In this document: piece after piece, positions 1-9,684 of the stretch | How positions within the stretch are numbered: the first letter of the stretch is position 1 | How the letters are laid out: the number at the start of each line of letters is the position of its first letter | DNA from: JAVBTR01 sp031556065 | Lineage (GTDB): Bacteria; Bacillota; Clostridia; Christensenellales; Aristaeellaceae | Assembly (NCBI GenBank): GCA_031556065.1 | Contig: JAVBTR010000035.1 | Location: forward strand, 1-64,000 | Reading direction: 5' to 3' | Length of the DNA: 64,000 nucleotides | Notes under the pieces: model-generated | What the model was told of the DNA's origin: nothing | Seen by the model: only the letters and a program-made list of their open reading frames with translations | The model's database searches: none | Translations under genes and position numbers: made by a program

Positions 1-26
1 CCCCCAAACGCAAACATTCACCCTAT

Positions 27-55
27 ATTTTAGGCGATAAGTATATATTTGTCAA
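27..55 (-). promoter_or_regulatory. Leftward promoter reading out of the window
   Basis: On the minus strand TTGACA (50-55) and TAAAAT (27-32) are separated by 17 bases. This is a near-consensus vegetative promoter firing toward position 1, so the next gene lies beyond the window edge. Positions 1-69 hold no coding sequence that I can support. Confidence 0.6.
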
Positions 56-69
56 CACAAAATTAATAT

Positions 70-708
70 TTACGTAATATCATCCAAACCTTGAATTGGC
101 ACCGAAAGCTTTACATCCTTGGCTTTTAAAACCCTGCCGGCAATATACTGTGTGGCATCTGTATAGGATAAGCTATCGCAGTACAGCACCATAACCAGCC
201 AATTTTTAGGTGCGTAGATTAATATAGCGTTCCGCTCCGGCAGAACTTCAATACGTCTTATCTGGCTCCATAAAATATGCCGTTCACTGATTAAGTGGAT
301 TTCGTCGGTTTTTTTGTGCTTATAAAGCTGTAAATGAATGGCTTTGTGATCCAGCACGAAGAAATTCAATTCCCGGCCCCGCCACAAAAACCAAACCAGC
401 AAAATACCTAGAATTCCCAGAAACATGCCCCCCAGCATGGGGAAAAACCAGGTTTTTAATATAATCTGAAGCCCAATGGTGCCTCCCTGGATGGCTTCAT
501 TTAAAAGCACCGCCAGAGCCACTACCAGTATTACCGGTATAGCGATGCGCATGGGGCTGTTCCATGCAAGCCAATCGGTAGCCGGGCGGTGAAGGCAGCT
601 CCAGGACACACGCCTGGCGGTTTTAGGCAGCTTCCCGCCGCATAGCTCGCATGTATCCCCCATGGCAACCTCTTGCTTGCATTTTTTACAGTAGGAAACA
701 ACGGGCAT
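70..708 (-). CDS. Zinc-ribbon membrane protein, function unknown
   Basis: A 212-residue protein that I do not recognise as a named family. It opens with a treble-clef style zinc ribbon (Cys7, Cys10, Cys20, Cys23), then has two predicted membrane helices at about residues 54-73 and 86-109, then a roughly 100-residue C-terminal cytoplasmic domain. The ATG at 708 was chosen because AAGGAG lies 6 bases upstream; a longer reading frame begins inside purB but has no ribosome site. It is last in the purine gene string, separated from purB by a hairpin, so it may have its own expression. No link to purine synthesis can be inferred beyond position. Confidence 0.75.
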   Translation of the reverse strand: MPVVSYCKKCKQEVAMGDTCELCGGKLPKTARRVSWSCLHRPATDWLAWNSPMRIAIPVILVVALAVLLNEAIQGGTIGLQIILKTWFFPMLGGMFLGILGILLVWFLWRGRELNFFVLDHKAIHLQLYKHKKTDEIHLISERHILWSQIRRIEVLPERNAILIYAPKNWLVMVLYCDSLSYTDATQYIAGRVLKAKDVKLSVPIQGLDDIT

Positions 709-727
709 TGTTTTCTCCTTGTTCATT

Positions 728-764
728 AAAAGATGATTCGGCAGCCCTGCGGTTGCCGAATCAT
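728..764 (-). terminator. Hairpin between purB and the zinc-ribbon gene
   Basis: An 11-bp perfect inverted repeat (733-743 with 754-764) lies just after the purB stop and is followed on the minus strand by CTTTT. It is a plausible weak terminator ending the purine transcript. A TGG-TATAAT extended -10 on the minus strand (766-774) overlaps it and could start a separate transcript for the zinc-ribbon gene. Confidence 0.5.
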
Positions 765-766
765 TA

Positions 767-2200
767 TTATACCATAAGCTGCTGTTTTTCGCCAATGCTA
801 TCAGGGTTTTGCTCAAGAATGGGAGCGATAATACCGTTTAAGAAGGCTTCAACCTGTTCAACGCTTCTGCCAATAAAGTTTTCAGGCTTTAATATGGCAG
901 CAGCCTCTTCTTTTGTAAGTTTAAAGGCGCTATCTTCCAAAAGACGGTCCATTAAATCGTTGGATTTTCCTTCTTCTTTAACCACCTGGCCTGCGGCCTG
1001 GGCATGGACCCGAAGCCGCTCATGAAGCTCCTGGCGGTTGCCGCCTTTTTTAACGGCATTCATCATGATGTTCTCGGTGGCCATAAAGGGTAGCTCGTTC
1101 ATAACACGGTTGTAGATGCCCTTTTCGTAAACTACCAGCCCGTCGCACACGTTAAGCATAATGTTCAGGATGGCGTCTACCCCCAGGAAGGCTTCAGCCA
1201 CGGCGATGCGTTTGTTGGCACTGTCGTCCAAGGTCCGTTCAAACCACTGGGTGGCGGCAGTCAAAGCGGTGTTCTGGGTATCCACCATCACATAGCGTGC
1301 AATGGAGGTGATCCTTTCGCAGCGCATGGGGTTTCGCTTATAAGGCATGGCAGATGAACCGATCTGAGCCGATTCGAAGGGTTCTTCCATTTCCTTGAAG
1401 TTTTGAAGCAGCCGCATGTCACAGGAAAATTTGCTGGCGCTTTGAGCCACGCCAGACAGGACGGACACCACCATATAATCCATTTTTCTAGAATAGGTCT
1501 GTCCAGATACCGGTACCACACTTTCAAAGCCCATTTGCCTGGCGATATCCTTTTCCAGCGCTTCGATCTTTTTCGAATCCCCGTCGAAGAGTTCCACAAA
1601 GCTGGCCTGGGTGCCAGTGGTACCCTTGTTTCCAAGAAGGGCCAAGGTTTGAAGGCGGTGGTCTATTTCATTCAGGTCCATATACAGTTCGTTGATCCAT
1701 AGGGTGGCACGCTTGCCCACGGTGGTTAACTGGGCAGGCTGCAGGTGGGTATAAGCCAAGGCCGGAACAGCCTTGTATTTTTGAGCAAAATCCCTTAAAA
1801 GGCGAATAATCCCAAGGAGCTTGCGCCGCACCAATTGCAGCCCTTGCTGCATGATCACCACATCGGTGTTATCCCCCACATAGCAGCTGGTGGCCCCCAG
1901 GTGGATGATCCCCGCCGCCCTGGGACACTGAAGCCCATAGGCATATACATGACTCATGACATCGTGGCGGCATTCCTTTTCCCTTCTTTCCGCGTCTGAA
2001 TAGTTAATATCGTCCTGGTGAGCGATCAGTTCCTGAATCTGCTCGTCGGTAATATTCAGACCCTGGTTTTTCTCCGCCTTGGCTAAGGCAATCCAAAGCT
2101 TGCGCCAGGTGCGGAATTTATTATCCTGGGAAAAGATGAACTGCATTTCACGGCTTGCGTACCGGGTGGAAAACGGACTGATATACGAATCGTATTCCAA
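767..2200 (-). CDS. purB: Adenylosuccinate lyase
   Basis: Cleaves SAICAR to AICAR plus fumarate, and adenylosuccinate to AMP plus fumarate. At 477 residues it belongs to the longer clade that includes animal ADSL: the active-site segment reads HLGATSCYVGDN. The fumarase-superfamily signature SSAMPYKRNPM is intact. The start is a TTG at 2200, preceded by AAAGGGGAG with 5-base spacing; no ATG fits. It sits 26 bases after purL and is the last enzyme gene of the purine operon. Its fumarate product could be used by the class I fumarase encoded at 37515-38948, but that is only an inference. Confidence 0.95.
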   Translation of the reverse strand: MEYDSYISPFSTRYASREMQFIFSQDNKFRTWRKLWIALAKAEKNQGLNITDEQIQELIAHQDDINYSDAERREKECRHDVMSHVYAYGLQCPRAAGIIHLGATSCYVGDNTDVVIMQQGLQLVRRKLLGIIRLLRDFAQKYKAVPALAYTHLQPAQLTTVGKRATLWINELYMDLNEIDHRLQTLALLGNKGTTGTQASFVELFDGDSKKIEALEKDIARQMGFESVVPVSGQTYSRKMDYMVVSVLSGVAQSASKFSCDMRLLQNFKEMEEPFESAQIGSSAMPYKRNPMRCERITSIARYVMVDTQNTALTAATQWFERTLDDSANKRIAVAEAFLGVDAILNIMLNVCDGLVVYEKGIYNRVMNELPFMATENIMMNAVKKGGNRQELHERLRVHAQAAGQVVKEEGKSNDLMDRLLEDSAFKLTKEEAAAILKPENFIGRSVEQVEAFLNGIIAPILEQNPDSIGEKQQLMV

Positions 2201-2226
2201 AGGGACTCCCCTTTCCTATTATCGCG

Positions 2227-5200
2227 TTACTTAAAGTATTCTACGCCACCTTCAAACAAAGGCTGGAACTTGTTGCCCGGGACGTTTTTGTAAAGACCGT
2301 CGCCGCTGCGCTCCGTATGGCCCATTTTGCCAAGCACACGGCCATCGGGAGAAGTGATGCCCTCAATGGCATGGTAGGAGGCGTTGGGGTTAAAGCGCAG
2401 GTCCATGGTGGGCTGGCCACTTAAATCCACGTATTGGGTAGCCACCTGGCCGTTTTTAATCAGCTCAGCAATGAGGCTTTCCGGTGCCACAAACCGGCCT
2501 TCCCCATGGGAAATGGCAATGGTGTGCTCTTCCCCTACACCGCACTTTTGCAGCCAGGGAGATTTATCGGAGGCAATACGGGTGTTCACCAGCATGCTTT
2601 GATGGCGGCCAATGGTGTTATAGGTGAGAGTGGCGCAATCGGCATCGGTGTCTACGATTTCGCCATAGGGTACCAGACCCATTTTAATCAGTGCCTGGAA
2701 GCCGTTGCAGATACCCAGCATAAGCCCATCGCGGTTTTTAAGCAAATCGTGTACAGCGTCCTTCATAAGGGGGTTTCTAAAGAAGGCGGTAATGAATTTG
2801 CCGGAACCGTCTGGCTCATCCCCGCCGGAAAAGCCGCCGGGAAGAATAACCATCTGGCTGTTGGCGATGATCTTTTTGGCTTTTTCCATGCTTTGAGCAA
2901 TGTTAGCAGCGGACAGGTTATTGATTACCAGAATCTCTCCGTCACCTCCAGCCCGCTTAATGGCGCGAAGGGTATCAATTTCACAGTTGGTACCCGGGAA
3001 AACAGGGATAAACGCCTTGGGCTTCAAGTTTAAGACGGCAGGCTTGGGCCAGGATGAGGCGCTATAATTTATTTTTTCAACCGTTTCACCTTCATTGCCC
3101 TTATAATTAAACACACTTGTCAGCTTGCTTTCGTAGGTAGCTACGATGCCTTGCAAATCCACACCATCCATTGAATATCCTTCCGTGGTCACACCCACAA
3201 GGGTGCCCAGATTCACATCCTCTGCCACTTCCAGCAGGAGGCTGCCAAAGTGCCAGGCAAAGAGATCCTCTTTGAAATCAGCGGCGAACTTGAAACCGAT
3301 GCGGTTCCCAAGACCCATTTTGAAGATGCCTTCAGCAACACCATAAAGGCCCAGCGCCCAAGCAGAAACAGCTTTCTTTTCCTTAATCAACTGATGGGCT
3401 GTTTCAAACAGTCTAAGCAATTCTTCTTTATCGTAAGAATCACATTTCAAAAGAATAACCTTGCTGCCCGCTTTTTTAAATTCCGGGGAAATCACATTTT
3501 GCACCTTACCATGGGCCACTGCAAAGGAAACCAGGGTAGGCGGCACAGATAAATCTTCGAAGGTACCGGACATGGAATCCTTGCCGCCGATGGAGGCGAT
3601 ACCCAAATCCAATTGGGCCTGCAAGGCGCCCAGAAGGGCCGCCAGGGGCTTACCCCAAACGGAAGATTCGCTGGTCATCCGTTCAAAGTATTCTTGAAAG
3701 GTCATGTAAGCGGTTTTATAATCGAACCCGGCTGCCACCAGCTTGGCAACGGATTCGACCACAGCCAGATAAGCGCCGTCGTAGGGGCTTTGGGCCATGA
3801 CCTCTGGGTGGAAGCCGTAGGCCATGCCGGAAACCGTGTTGGTCACCCCGTTTAACACCGGAATCTTGGCCACCATGGTCTGAATAGGCGTAAGCTGAGT
3901 CTTACCCCCAAAGGGCATTAAAACCGTAGCCGCGCCAATGGTAGAATCGAAAGCTTCCACCAAACCCTTTTTGCTGCAAACGTTCAGCTTGCCCGCCATG
4001 GCTTTAAGCTTTTCGCCAAAGGTATTCCCGTCCAAAGAGATAGGCTCCACCTTTGCGTCTAAAATTTCCGCCTGAGTGTGTTTTTCAGCACCGTTGGAAT
4101 TTAAAAACTCCCGGCTTAAATTTACAATGGTTTTGCCCTTCCAGGTCATAACCAGACGAGGCTGCTCCGTTACAATCGCCACAGGGGTGGCTTCCAGGTT
4201 TTCTTCGTTGGCATAGGCGATGAACTTTTCTTCATCTTCCTTGGCCAGCACCACAGCCATACGCTCTTGGCTTTCGGAAATGGCCAGTTCAGTCCCGTCC
4301 AAACCGTCATACTTTTTAGGTACCAAGTCCAGATCGATCTTTAAGCCGTCGGCCAATTCGCCAATGGCAACGGAAACACCGCCAGCACCAAAGTCGTTGC
4401 AGCGTTTGATCAGCTTGGTTACCTTTTCATCCCTGAATAAACGCTGAAGCTTTCTTTCAATGGGAGCATTGCCCTTTTGCACTTCCGCACCGCAGGTTTC
4501 AATGGATTCCAGCTTGTGGGATTTGGAAGAACCAGTAGCGCCGCCGCAGCCATCACGGCCTGTGCGGCCGCCTAGCAGGACGATCACATCCCCCGCTTCC
4601 GGGGCTTCACGGCGAACATTCTTTTTAGGAGCTGCACCTAAAACAGCACCAATTTCAAGGCGCTTGGCAGCGTAGCCATCATGGTAGATTTCATCCACAA
4701 AGCCGGTCGCCAAACCGATCTGGTTGCCATAGGAGCTGTAACCATGGGCAGCGGTGGTGACGAGCTTGCGCTGGGGCAGCTTGCCCTTCATGGTCTTTTC
4801 AATGGGAACAAGAGGGTCTGCCGCACCGGTGACCCGCATAGCCTGGTATACATAAGTACGTCCGGAAAGCGGATCGCGAATCGCGCCCCCAATGCAGGTG
4901 GCCGCGCCGCCGAAAGGTTCTATTTCCGTGGGGTGGTTATGGGTTTCATTCTTGAACATCAATAGCCATTTTTCATCCTGGCCGTCAATATCCACATCGA
5001 TTTCGATGGAGCAGGCGTTAATTTCTTCAGAAACGTCGATGTTGGGCGTTTTGCCAATGCGGTTTAAGTATTTGCCGCCAATGGTGGCTAAGTCCATTAA
5101 GTTCATGGGCTTGTTTTTCGCACCGTGGACTTCCTGCCGCAACGCCAAATATTGCTTAAAGGCCCTTTCCACCTGGGGCTTATGTATTTTCACATCGTCA

Positions 5201-5895
5201 ATGGTGGTTAAAAAGGTGGTATGGCGGCAGTGATCGGACCAGTAGGTGTCGACCATACGGATTTCAGTCAAGGTGGGATCCCGTTTTTCAGTTAAAAAAT
5301 ACTGGCGGCAAAATTCCAGATCATCGTTATCCATAGCCAGGCCATATTTCTTAACGAAATCCGCCACCTGGTCTTTGCTCATGTTGCAAAAGCCATTAAG
5401 CACTTCCACAGAATCTGGGGTTTCGTAGGTCTGCTGGAGAGTCTCCCGGCGGTCCAGGGTGGCTTCCCTTGCTTCCACAGGGTTGATCACATGGTGCTTG
5501 ATCCTGGCCACTTCATCCGCAGAGATTGCGCCGTTTAAGATATACGCCTTTGCACTGCGAACCGTAGGGCGGTTCCCCTGCACTACGAACTGAATACACT
5601 CTTCACAAGAGGCTGCACGCTGATCGTACTGGCCAGGCAGGTATTCAGTGGCGAAAACCACATCCCCATCCTTAGGGCAGTGATCATAACAATCATCCAA
5701 CTGGGGTTCGAAAAACACGATGGGGCCGCACTGGGCGAATTCTTTTTCGCTGATGCCTTCCACATCATAACGGTTAAGGAGCCGAACCCCTGTAACGCTT
5801 TTGATCATTAAAATATCGTTTATTTCATTTAAAAGATGGTTGGCTTCCACCGCGTAGGGCGTTTTTTTCTCGACGTAAATCCGTAAAACAGCCAT
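2227..5895 (-). CDS. purL: Phosphoribosylformylglycinamidine synthase, single-chain long form
   Basis: Converts FGAR, glutamine and ATP to FGAM. The 1222-residue chain combines the N-terminal PurS-like region, two AIRS-type halves and a C-terminal class I glutaminase, so no separate purS or purQ is needed. Glutaminase residues are visible: nucleophile Cys in GICNGFQ (about residue 1063) and the His/Glu of GHTER (about 1193). The N-terminal third carries the ATP-site segment NETHNHPTEI. I chose the ATG at 5895 (MAVLRIYVEKK): upstream codons in the same frame run into purD and lack a ribosome site, while GAGAGGA and GGAAGG lie just before 5895. Spacing to purD is 16 bases. Confidence 0.95.
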   Translation of the reverse strand: MAVLRIYVEKKTPYAVEANHLLNEINDILMIKSVTGVRLLNRYDVEGISEKEFAQCGPIVFFEPQLDDCYDHCPKDGDVVFATEYLPGQYDQRAASCEECIQFVVQGNRPTVRSAKAYILNGAISADEVARIKHHVINPVEAREATLDRRETLQQTYETPDSVEVLNGFCNMSKDQVADFVKKYGLAMDNDDLEFCRQYFLTEKRDPTLTEIRMVDTYWSDHCRHTTFLTTIDDVKIHKPQVERAFKQYLALRQEVHGAKNKPMNLMDLATIGGKYLNRIGKTPNIDVSEEINACSIEIDVDIDGQDEKWLLMFKNETHNHPTEIEPFGGAATCIGGAIRDPLSGRTYVYQAMRVTGAADPLVPIEKTMKGKLPQRKLVTTAAHGYSSYGNQIGLATGFVDEIYHDGYAAKRLEIGAVLGAAPKKNVRREAPEAGDVIVLLGGRTGRDGCGGATGSSKSHKLESIETCGAEVQKGNAPIERKLQRLFRDEKVTKLIKRCNDFGAGGVSVAIGELADGLKIDLDLVPKKYDGLDGTELAISESQERMAVVLAKEDEEKFIAYANEENLEATPVAIVTEQPRLVMTWKGKTIVNLSREFLNSNGAEKHTQAEILDAKVEPISLDGNTFGEKLKAMAGKLNVCSKKGLVEAFDSTIGAATVLMPFGGKTQLTPIQTMVAKIPVLNGVTNTVSGMAYGFHPEVMAQSPYDGAYLAVVESVAKLVAAGFDYKTAYMTFQEYFERMTSESSVWGKPLAALLGALQAQLDLGIASIGGKDSMSGTFEDLSVPPTLVSFAVAHGKVQNVISPEFKKAGSKVILLKCDSYDKEELLRLFETAHQLIKEKKAVSAWALGLYGVAEGIFKMGLGNRIGFKFAADFKEDLFAWHFGSLLLEVAEDVNLGTLVGVTTEGYSMDGVDLQGIVATYESKLTSVFNYKGNEGETVEKINYSASSWPKPAVLNLKPKAFIPVFPGTNCEIDTLRAIKRAGGDGEILVINNLSAANIAQSMEKAKKIIANSQMVILPGGFSGGDEPDGSGKFITAFFRNPLMKDAVHDLLKNRDGLMLGICNGFQALIKMGLVPYGEIVDTDADCATLTYNTIGRHQSMLVNTRIASDKSPWLQKCGVGEEHTIAISHGEGRFVAPESLIAELIKNGQVATQYVDLSGQPTMDLRFNPNASYHAIEGITSPDGRVLGKMGHTERSGDGLYKNVPGNKFQPLFEGGVEYFK

Positions 5896-5911
5896 AACCT
5901 TCCGTCCTCTC

Positions 5912-7177
5912 TTAGCGCAGTGCCTTTTTGCCGATATCTGTGCGCATATGTGCGTTTGTAAAATTGATCTTTTTTGCGGCAACATAAGCCTGCCCAACAG
6001 CCGCCTTTAATGTATCCGAAACGGCAGTGATGCCCAGCACCCGGCCGCCAGCGGTTAAGATACGGCCATTTTCCGCCTTTTTCGTGCCTGCGTGGTAAAC
6101 AGTAGCGTTTTCCCCGGCAGCTTCTAATCCAGAAATGGGAAAGCCAGTTTCATATTTTTGCGGATAACCGCCGCTGGCCAGGATCACACAGGCCGCCGCG
6201 TCAGTTGAAAATTCAACGGGGGTGCTTTCCAAGGTGCCATCGATGGTAGCCTGAAAAATATCCAGCAAATCACTTTTCAAAAGCGGAATCACTACCTGAG
6301 TTTCCGGGTCCCCAAAGCGACAGTTGTATTCAATCACTTTCGGACCAGCTTCCGTAAGCATCAAGCCAAAGTACAGGCAGCCCTTAAAGGTACGGCCCTC
6401 TTGCTTCATGGCTTCTACCGTGGGAATAAAAATTTCTTCCATGCAGCGCTTGGCGATATCTTCCGTATAGAAGGGGTTAGGCGCGATGGTGCCCATGCCG
6501 CCGGTATTAAGCCCTTCATCGTTATCCAGGGCCCGTTTATGATCCATGGAGGATACCATGGGCTTGATGGTCTTCCCGTCGGTAAAGCAAAGCACCGTCA
6601 CCTCTGGGCCAACCAGGAAGGATTCGATCACCACACGAGAGCCGGAGGTGCCAAACATGCCGTCGTTCATCATGCCATGAACCGCATCCTTGGCTTCTTC
6701 TACAGTGTTGGCGATAATTACACCCTTGCCAAGAGCCAGGCCATCAGCCTTAACAACAATGGGCATTTGGGCCTTATCCAAATAGGCAATGGCCTTATCC
6801 GCATCATCAAACGTAGCATAATCGGCGGTAGGAATATGGTATTTTTCCATTAGCTTTTTCGAAAACACCTTACTGCCCTCGATGACCGCTGCTTTTTTAT
6901 TGGGGCCAAAGGCGCGGATATCGGCGTCCTCCAAAGCATCTACCAAGCCTAGGCAAAGTGGATCGTCGGGGATTACCGCCACCAAATCCAGCGCCTTTTC
7001 CCTTGCGAATTTCACAACCGCTTTAATATCCGTCGCGCTAACGGGGACGCAAACTGCGTCCCCTAAAATCCCGCCGTTGCCAGGCAGCGCATAAATGGTT
7101 TCTACATTTTTATTTTCTTTAAGCTTTTTGATAATGGCGTGCTCACGCCCGCCGCCGCCTACAACTGCGATATTCAA
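5912..7177 (-). CDS. purD: Phosphoribosylamine-glycine ligase (GAR synthetase)
   Basis: An ATP-grasp ligase joining phosphoribosylamine and glycine to make GAR. The 421-residue length is normal. Visible features are the N-terminal GGGGREHA nucleotide-binding loop, the ATP-grasp lid region LALGKGVI and the magnesium-binding segment EYNCRFGDPETQ. The start is TTG at 7177, supported by GGAGG 8 bases upstream and by the family-typical beginning MNIAVVGGGGREH. It lies 21 bases after the AICAR transformylase gene and 16 bases before purL. Confidence 0.95.
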   Translation of the reverse strand: MNIAVVGGGGREHAIIKKLKENKNVETIYALPGNGGILGDAVCVPVSATDIKAVVKFAREKALDLVAVIPDDPLCLGLVDALEDADIRAFGPNKKAAVIEGSKVFSKKLMEKYHIPTADYATFDDADKAIAYLDKAQMPIVVKADGLALGKGVIIANTVEEAKDAVHGMMNDGMFGTSGSRVVIESFLVGPEVTVLCFTDGKTIKPMVSSMDHKRALDNDEGLNTGGMGTIAPNPFYTEDIAKRCMEEIFIPTVEAMKQEGRTFKGCLYFGLMLTEAGPKVIEYNCRFGDPETQVVIPLLKSDLLDIFQATIDGTLESTPVEFSTDAAACVILASGGYPQKYETGFPISGLEAAGENATVYHAGTKKAENGRILTAGGRVLGITAVSDTLKAAVGQAYVAAKKINFTNAHMRTDIGKKALR

Positions 7178-7198
7178 GCGTTAATCCTCCAAATGTAA

Positions 7199-8374
7199 TT
7201 AATGGTGGAACAAACGGATACCAGTGAAGCTCATAACCATGTTATAATGGTTGCAAACCTCGATCACATTATCGTCACGAATGGAACCGCCGGGCTCGGC
7301 TATGTATTCAACGCCACTCTTATGAGCCCGCTCGATGTTATCGCCAAAGGGGAAGAAAGCATCGGAGCCCAGCGCCACGCCAGACAGGTTTTTAAGCCAC
7401 TCCTTCTTTTCTTCACGGGTCAAGGCCTCGGGCTTTTCGGAGAACAGTTTCTGCCACTTGCCGTCGGAAAGCACATCTTCCCATTCTTCGCCAATATACA
7501 CATCCACAGTATTATCACGGTCCGCACGGCCCAAGGTCTTTAAAAACGGCAGCGCCATAGCCTTCGGGTGTTGGCGAAGCCACCAGTTATCGGCCTTCTG
7601 GCCCGCCAAGCGAGTACAGTGGATACGGGATTGCTGGCCCGCGCCGCAGCCGATAACCTGGCCGTCCTTTACATAGCAAACAGAGTTGGATTGGGTGTAT
7701 TTCAGGGTGATCATAGCGATCTTCAAATCCCGAATGGCTTCGGGAGTCATGTTCTTGTTTTCAGTAACGATTTTTGCAAAGAAATCATCATCAATGTTCA
7801 GTTCGTTGCGGCCCTGTTCGAAGGTGATGCCGTATACATCCTTTTGCTCGATAGGGGCGGGCACGTAGCTTTCGTCGATCTGAACTACGTTGTAGGAGCC
7901 TTTGCGCTTTTCTTTCAAGATAGCCAAAGCTTCCTCGGTATAGCCGGGAGCGATGACACCATCGGACACTTCGGGCTTGATAACCAAAGCAGTTTCCTTA
8001 TCGCAGATATCAGAAAGGGCGATCCAATCCCCAAAGGAAGACATGCGGTCCGCCCCCCGGGCGCGAACATAAGCACAAGCCAAGGGCGACAGCTCTTTAT
8101 CGCCTACGAAATAGATATCACGCAGGGTTTGGCTCAGCGGCAGCCCCACCGCCGCACCGGCGGGGCTCACATGCTTAAAGGAAGCCGCAGCAGGAAGGCC
8201 GGTGGCTTTCTTAAGTTCCCGAACTAACTGCCAGCTGTTAAAGGCATCTAAAAAGTTAATAAAGCCGGGCTTGCCGCTTAGCACCATGATAGGAAGTTCC
8301 CCTTCCTTCATAAAAACACGGGAGGGTTTCTGGTTGGGATTGCAGCCATATTTCAGTTCCAATTCGCGTGCCAT
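7199..8374 (-). CDS. Stand-alone AICAR transformylase (PurH C-terminal domain only)
   Basis: Transfers the formyl group of 10-formyl-tetrahydrofolate to AICAR, giving FAICAR. The 391 residues match only the transformylase part of PurH; the N-terminal IMP cyclohydrolase (MGS-like) domain is absent. The catalytic Lys-His pair is seen in SFKHVSPAG (Lys67, His68), as is the segment CGAGQQSRIHC. The start ATG has AAGGAG 7-8 bases upstream. The missing ring-closing step is supplied by the adjacent upstream gene, 12 bases away, encoding a PurO-type cyclohydrolase. Recognition of the domain is firm; the symbol is left blank because purH normally denotes the bifunctional enzyme. Confidence 0.92.
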   Translation of the reverse strand: MARELELKYGCNPNQKPSRVFMKEGELPIMVLSGKPGFINFLDAFNSWQLVRELKKATGLPAAASFKHVSPAGAAVGLPLSQTLRDIYFVGDKELSPLACAYVRARGADRMSSFGDWIALSDICDKETALVIKPEVSDGVIAPGYTEEALAILKEKRKGSYNVVQIDESYVPAPIEQKDVYGITFEQGRNELNIDDDFFAKIVTENKNMTPEAIRDLKIAMITLKYTQSNSVCYVKDGQVIGCGAGQQSRIHCTRLAGQKADNWWLRQHPKAMALPFLKTLGRADRDNTVDVYIGEEWEDVLSDGKWQKLFSEKPEALTREEKKEWLKNLSGVALGSDAFFPFGDNIERAHKSGVEYIAEPGGSIRDDNVIEVCNHYNMVMSFTGIRLFHH

Positions 8375-8386
8375 AATGCTATCTCC

Positions 8387-9091
8387 TTAAACGTTTTTAT
8401 TGACAATGCGGGTCTCTTCCGCGCCGGATTCAATATTCCAATAGCGCACAAACAAGGACACCTTGTTATCGCTGTTGAGGTTTTCCCAAAGGGTTTGAGT
8501 GAAAGAATCAATATCCCCAGAAATGGAAACCAGCTCCGGCTCCCCCTCAAAGGAAGGAATGGGATTGCCGTCGCACTTATAGGTATGAATAAAGTGACCT
8601 TCCCCTGCTTTCGGCTCGGCATAATCAAAGAAGAAGCGTTGGACGGAATGTTCATCCCCGTTGTTGCTCTTTAAAATAGACAACTGATAAGAGCCATCCT
8701 TTTGTACCAAGCCGGAAATACGAGGGGTGAAGTTGAGTCCGTCGGGTTCAAAGGTACGGGTACGAAGGGCGGCCTCGAAGGTTTTGCCATCCTTCAAATA
8801 ATCGTACACCGTATCGGTCTGATCCCCGTTGGTAACGACAAGCTGTTCACCCAGCTTGCGCACAGGGGCGTAAATGATCAGGCTGGGGTCAACCATTTTG
8901 CTGGGATCAAAGGCTTTTGTAATAATGCCTTCCCCGGTCTTTGTAAATACACGGTTGCGGCTGTTTTCGCTGCGGCCCATAATGAAATAGGCGATTACCG
9001 CGTTTTTGCCATCGATGGATTGGCCCAGCATAATGCCCCGTCCAGGGTAAGCGTTCTCGTTAACCAGCTTCATCAAATCTTGCTTTTGCAT
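8387..9091 (-). CDS. purO: IMP cyclohydrolase, archaeal PurO type
   Basis: Closes the ring of FAICAR to IMP. The 234-residue protein resembles the PurO family (Pfam IMP_cyclohyd), first described in archaea and unrelated in fold to the PurH cyclohydrolase domain: it opens with NENAYPGRGI and contains AVIAYFIMGRSENSRNR. Context is strong: it sits between purN and the transformylase-only gene, exactly replacing the function missing there. ATG at 9091 has AAAGGAG 6 bases upstream, and the first 19 bases overlap the end of purN, suggesting translational coupling. Confidence 0.88.
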   Translation of the reverse strand: MQKQDLMKLVNENAYPGRGIMLGQSIDGKNAVIAYFIMGRSENSRNRVFTKTGEGIITKAFDPSKMVDPSLIIYAPVRKLGEQLVVTNGDQTDTVYDYLKDGKTFEAALRTRTFEPDGLNFTPRISGLVQKDGSYQLSILKSNNGDEHSVQRFFFDYAEPKAGEGHFIHTYKCDGNPIPSFEGEPELVSISGDIDSFTQTLWENLNSDNKVSLFVRYWNIESGAEETRIVNKNV

Positions 9092-9684
9092 TCCAATACT
9101 CCTTTACAGCATGCTTCCAAGGCCATTGGAAGCAATTCCCATTCCGCTTGAACCATTACCCGCTTTTGCAAGGTTTCCGCCGTATCCTCCGGTAAGATAT
9201 CAACTGCCTTTTGGGCGATGATTTTCCCCCCGTCCGTAACGGCATTAACATAGTGAACTGTGGCTCCGGTGACCTTCACGCCATAATCCAGCGCTGCCTG
9301 GTGGACCTTTAAGCCGTAGAACCCATCCCCGCAAAAGGAGGGAATCAGGCTGGGATGCACGTTGATAATCCGGTCCTCATAGGCATGAATAAAGTTTTCC
9401 GGCAAGATTACCAGAAACCCGGCCAGCACCACAAATTCGATCTGCCGGGATTTCAGCGCTTCGATCAGCATCTGACCATAGGTTTCCTTGGCTGTGGCCT
9501 TTTCCTTCTTAAGCACCAGGGTTTCAATGTTCCGGCTTCTTGCTCTTTCAAGGGCATAGGCATCGGCCTTGTTGGAAAGCACCAGGGCAATATCTACACT
9601 GGGCAAAAGCCCCTGGTCCTGTTTATCGAATATGGCCTGAAGATTGGTCCCTCCGCCAGAAACCAGCACCGCTGCCTTTAGCAT
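9073..9684 (-). CDS. purN: Phosphoribosylglycinamide formyltransferase
   Basis: Uses 10-formyl-tetrahydrofolate to formylate GAR to FGAR. The 203-residue chain shows the N-terminal SGGGTNLQ loop and the catalytic region NVHPSLIPSF (Asn and His), with the third catalytic residue, Asp, in VTDGGKI. The start ATG overlaps the purM stop by 7 bases (ATGCTAA), typical of coupled translation. The 3' end overlaps purO by 19 bases. Confidence 0.95.
   Translation of the reverse strand: MLKAAVLVSGGGTNLQAIFDKQDQGLLPSVDIALVLSNKADAYALERARSRNIETLVLKKEKATAKETYGQMLIEALKSRQIEFVVLAGFLVILPENFIHAYEDRIINVHPSLIPSFCGDGFYGLKVHQAALDYGVKVTGATVHYVNAVTDGGKIIAQKAVDILPEDTAETLQKRVMVQAEWELLPMALEACCKGVLECKSKI

Noticed and set aside
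2434..3033. Long plus-strand frames opposite purL and other core genes
   Set aside because: No ribosome sites, no recognisable domains, and the opposite strand is a conserved enzyme; these are shadow frames.
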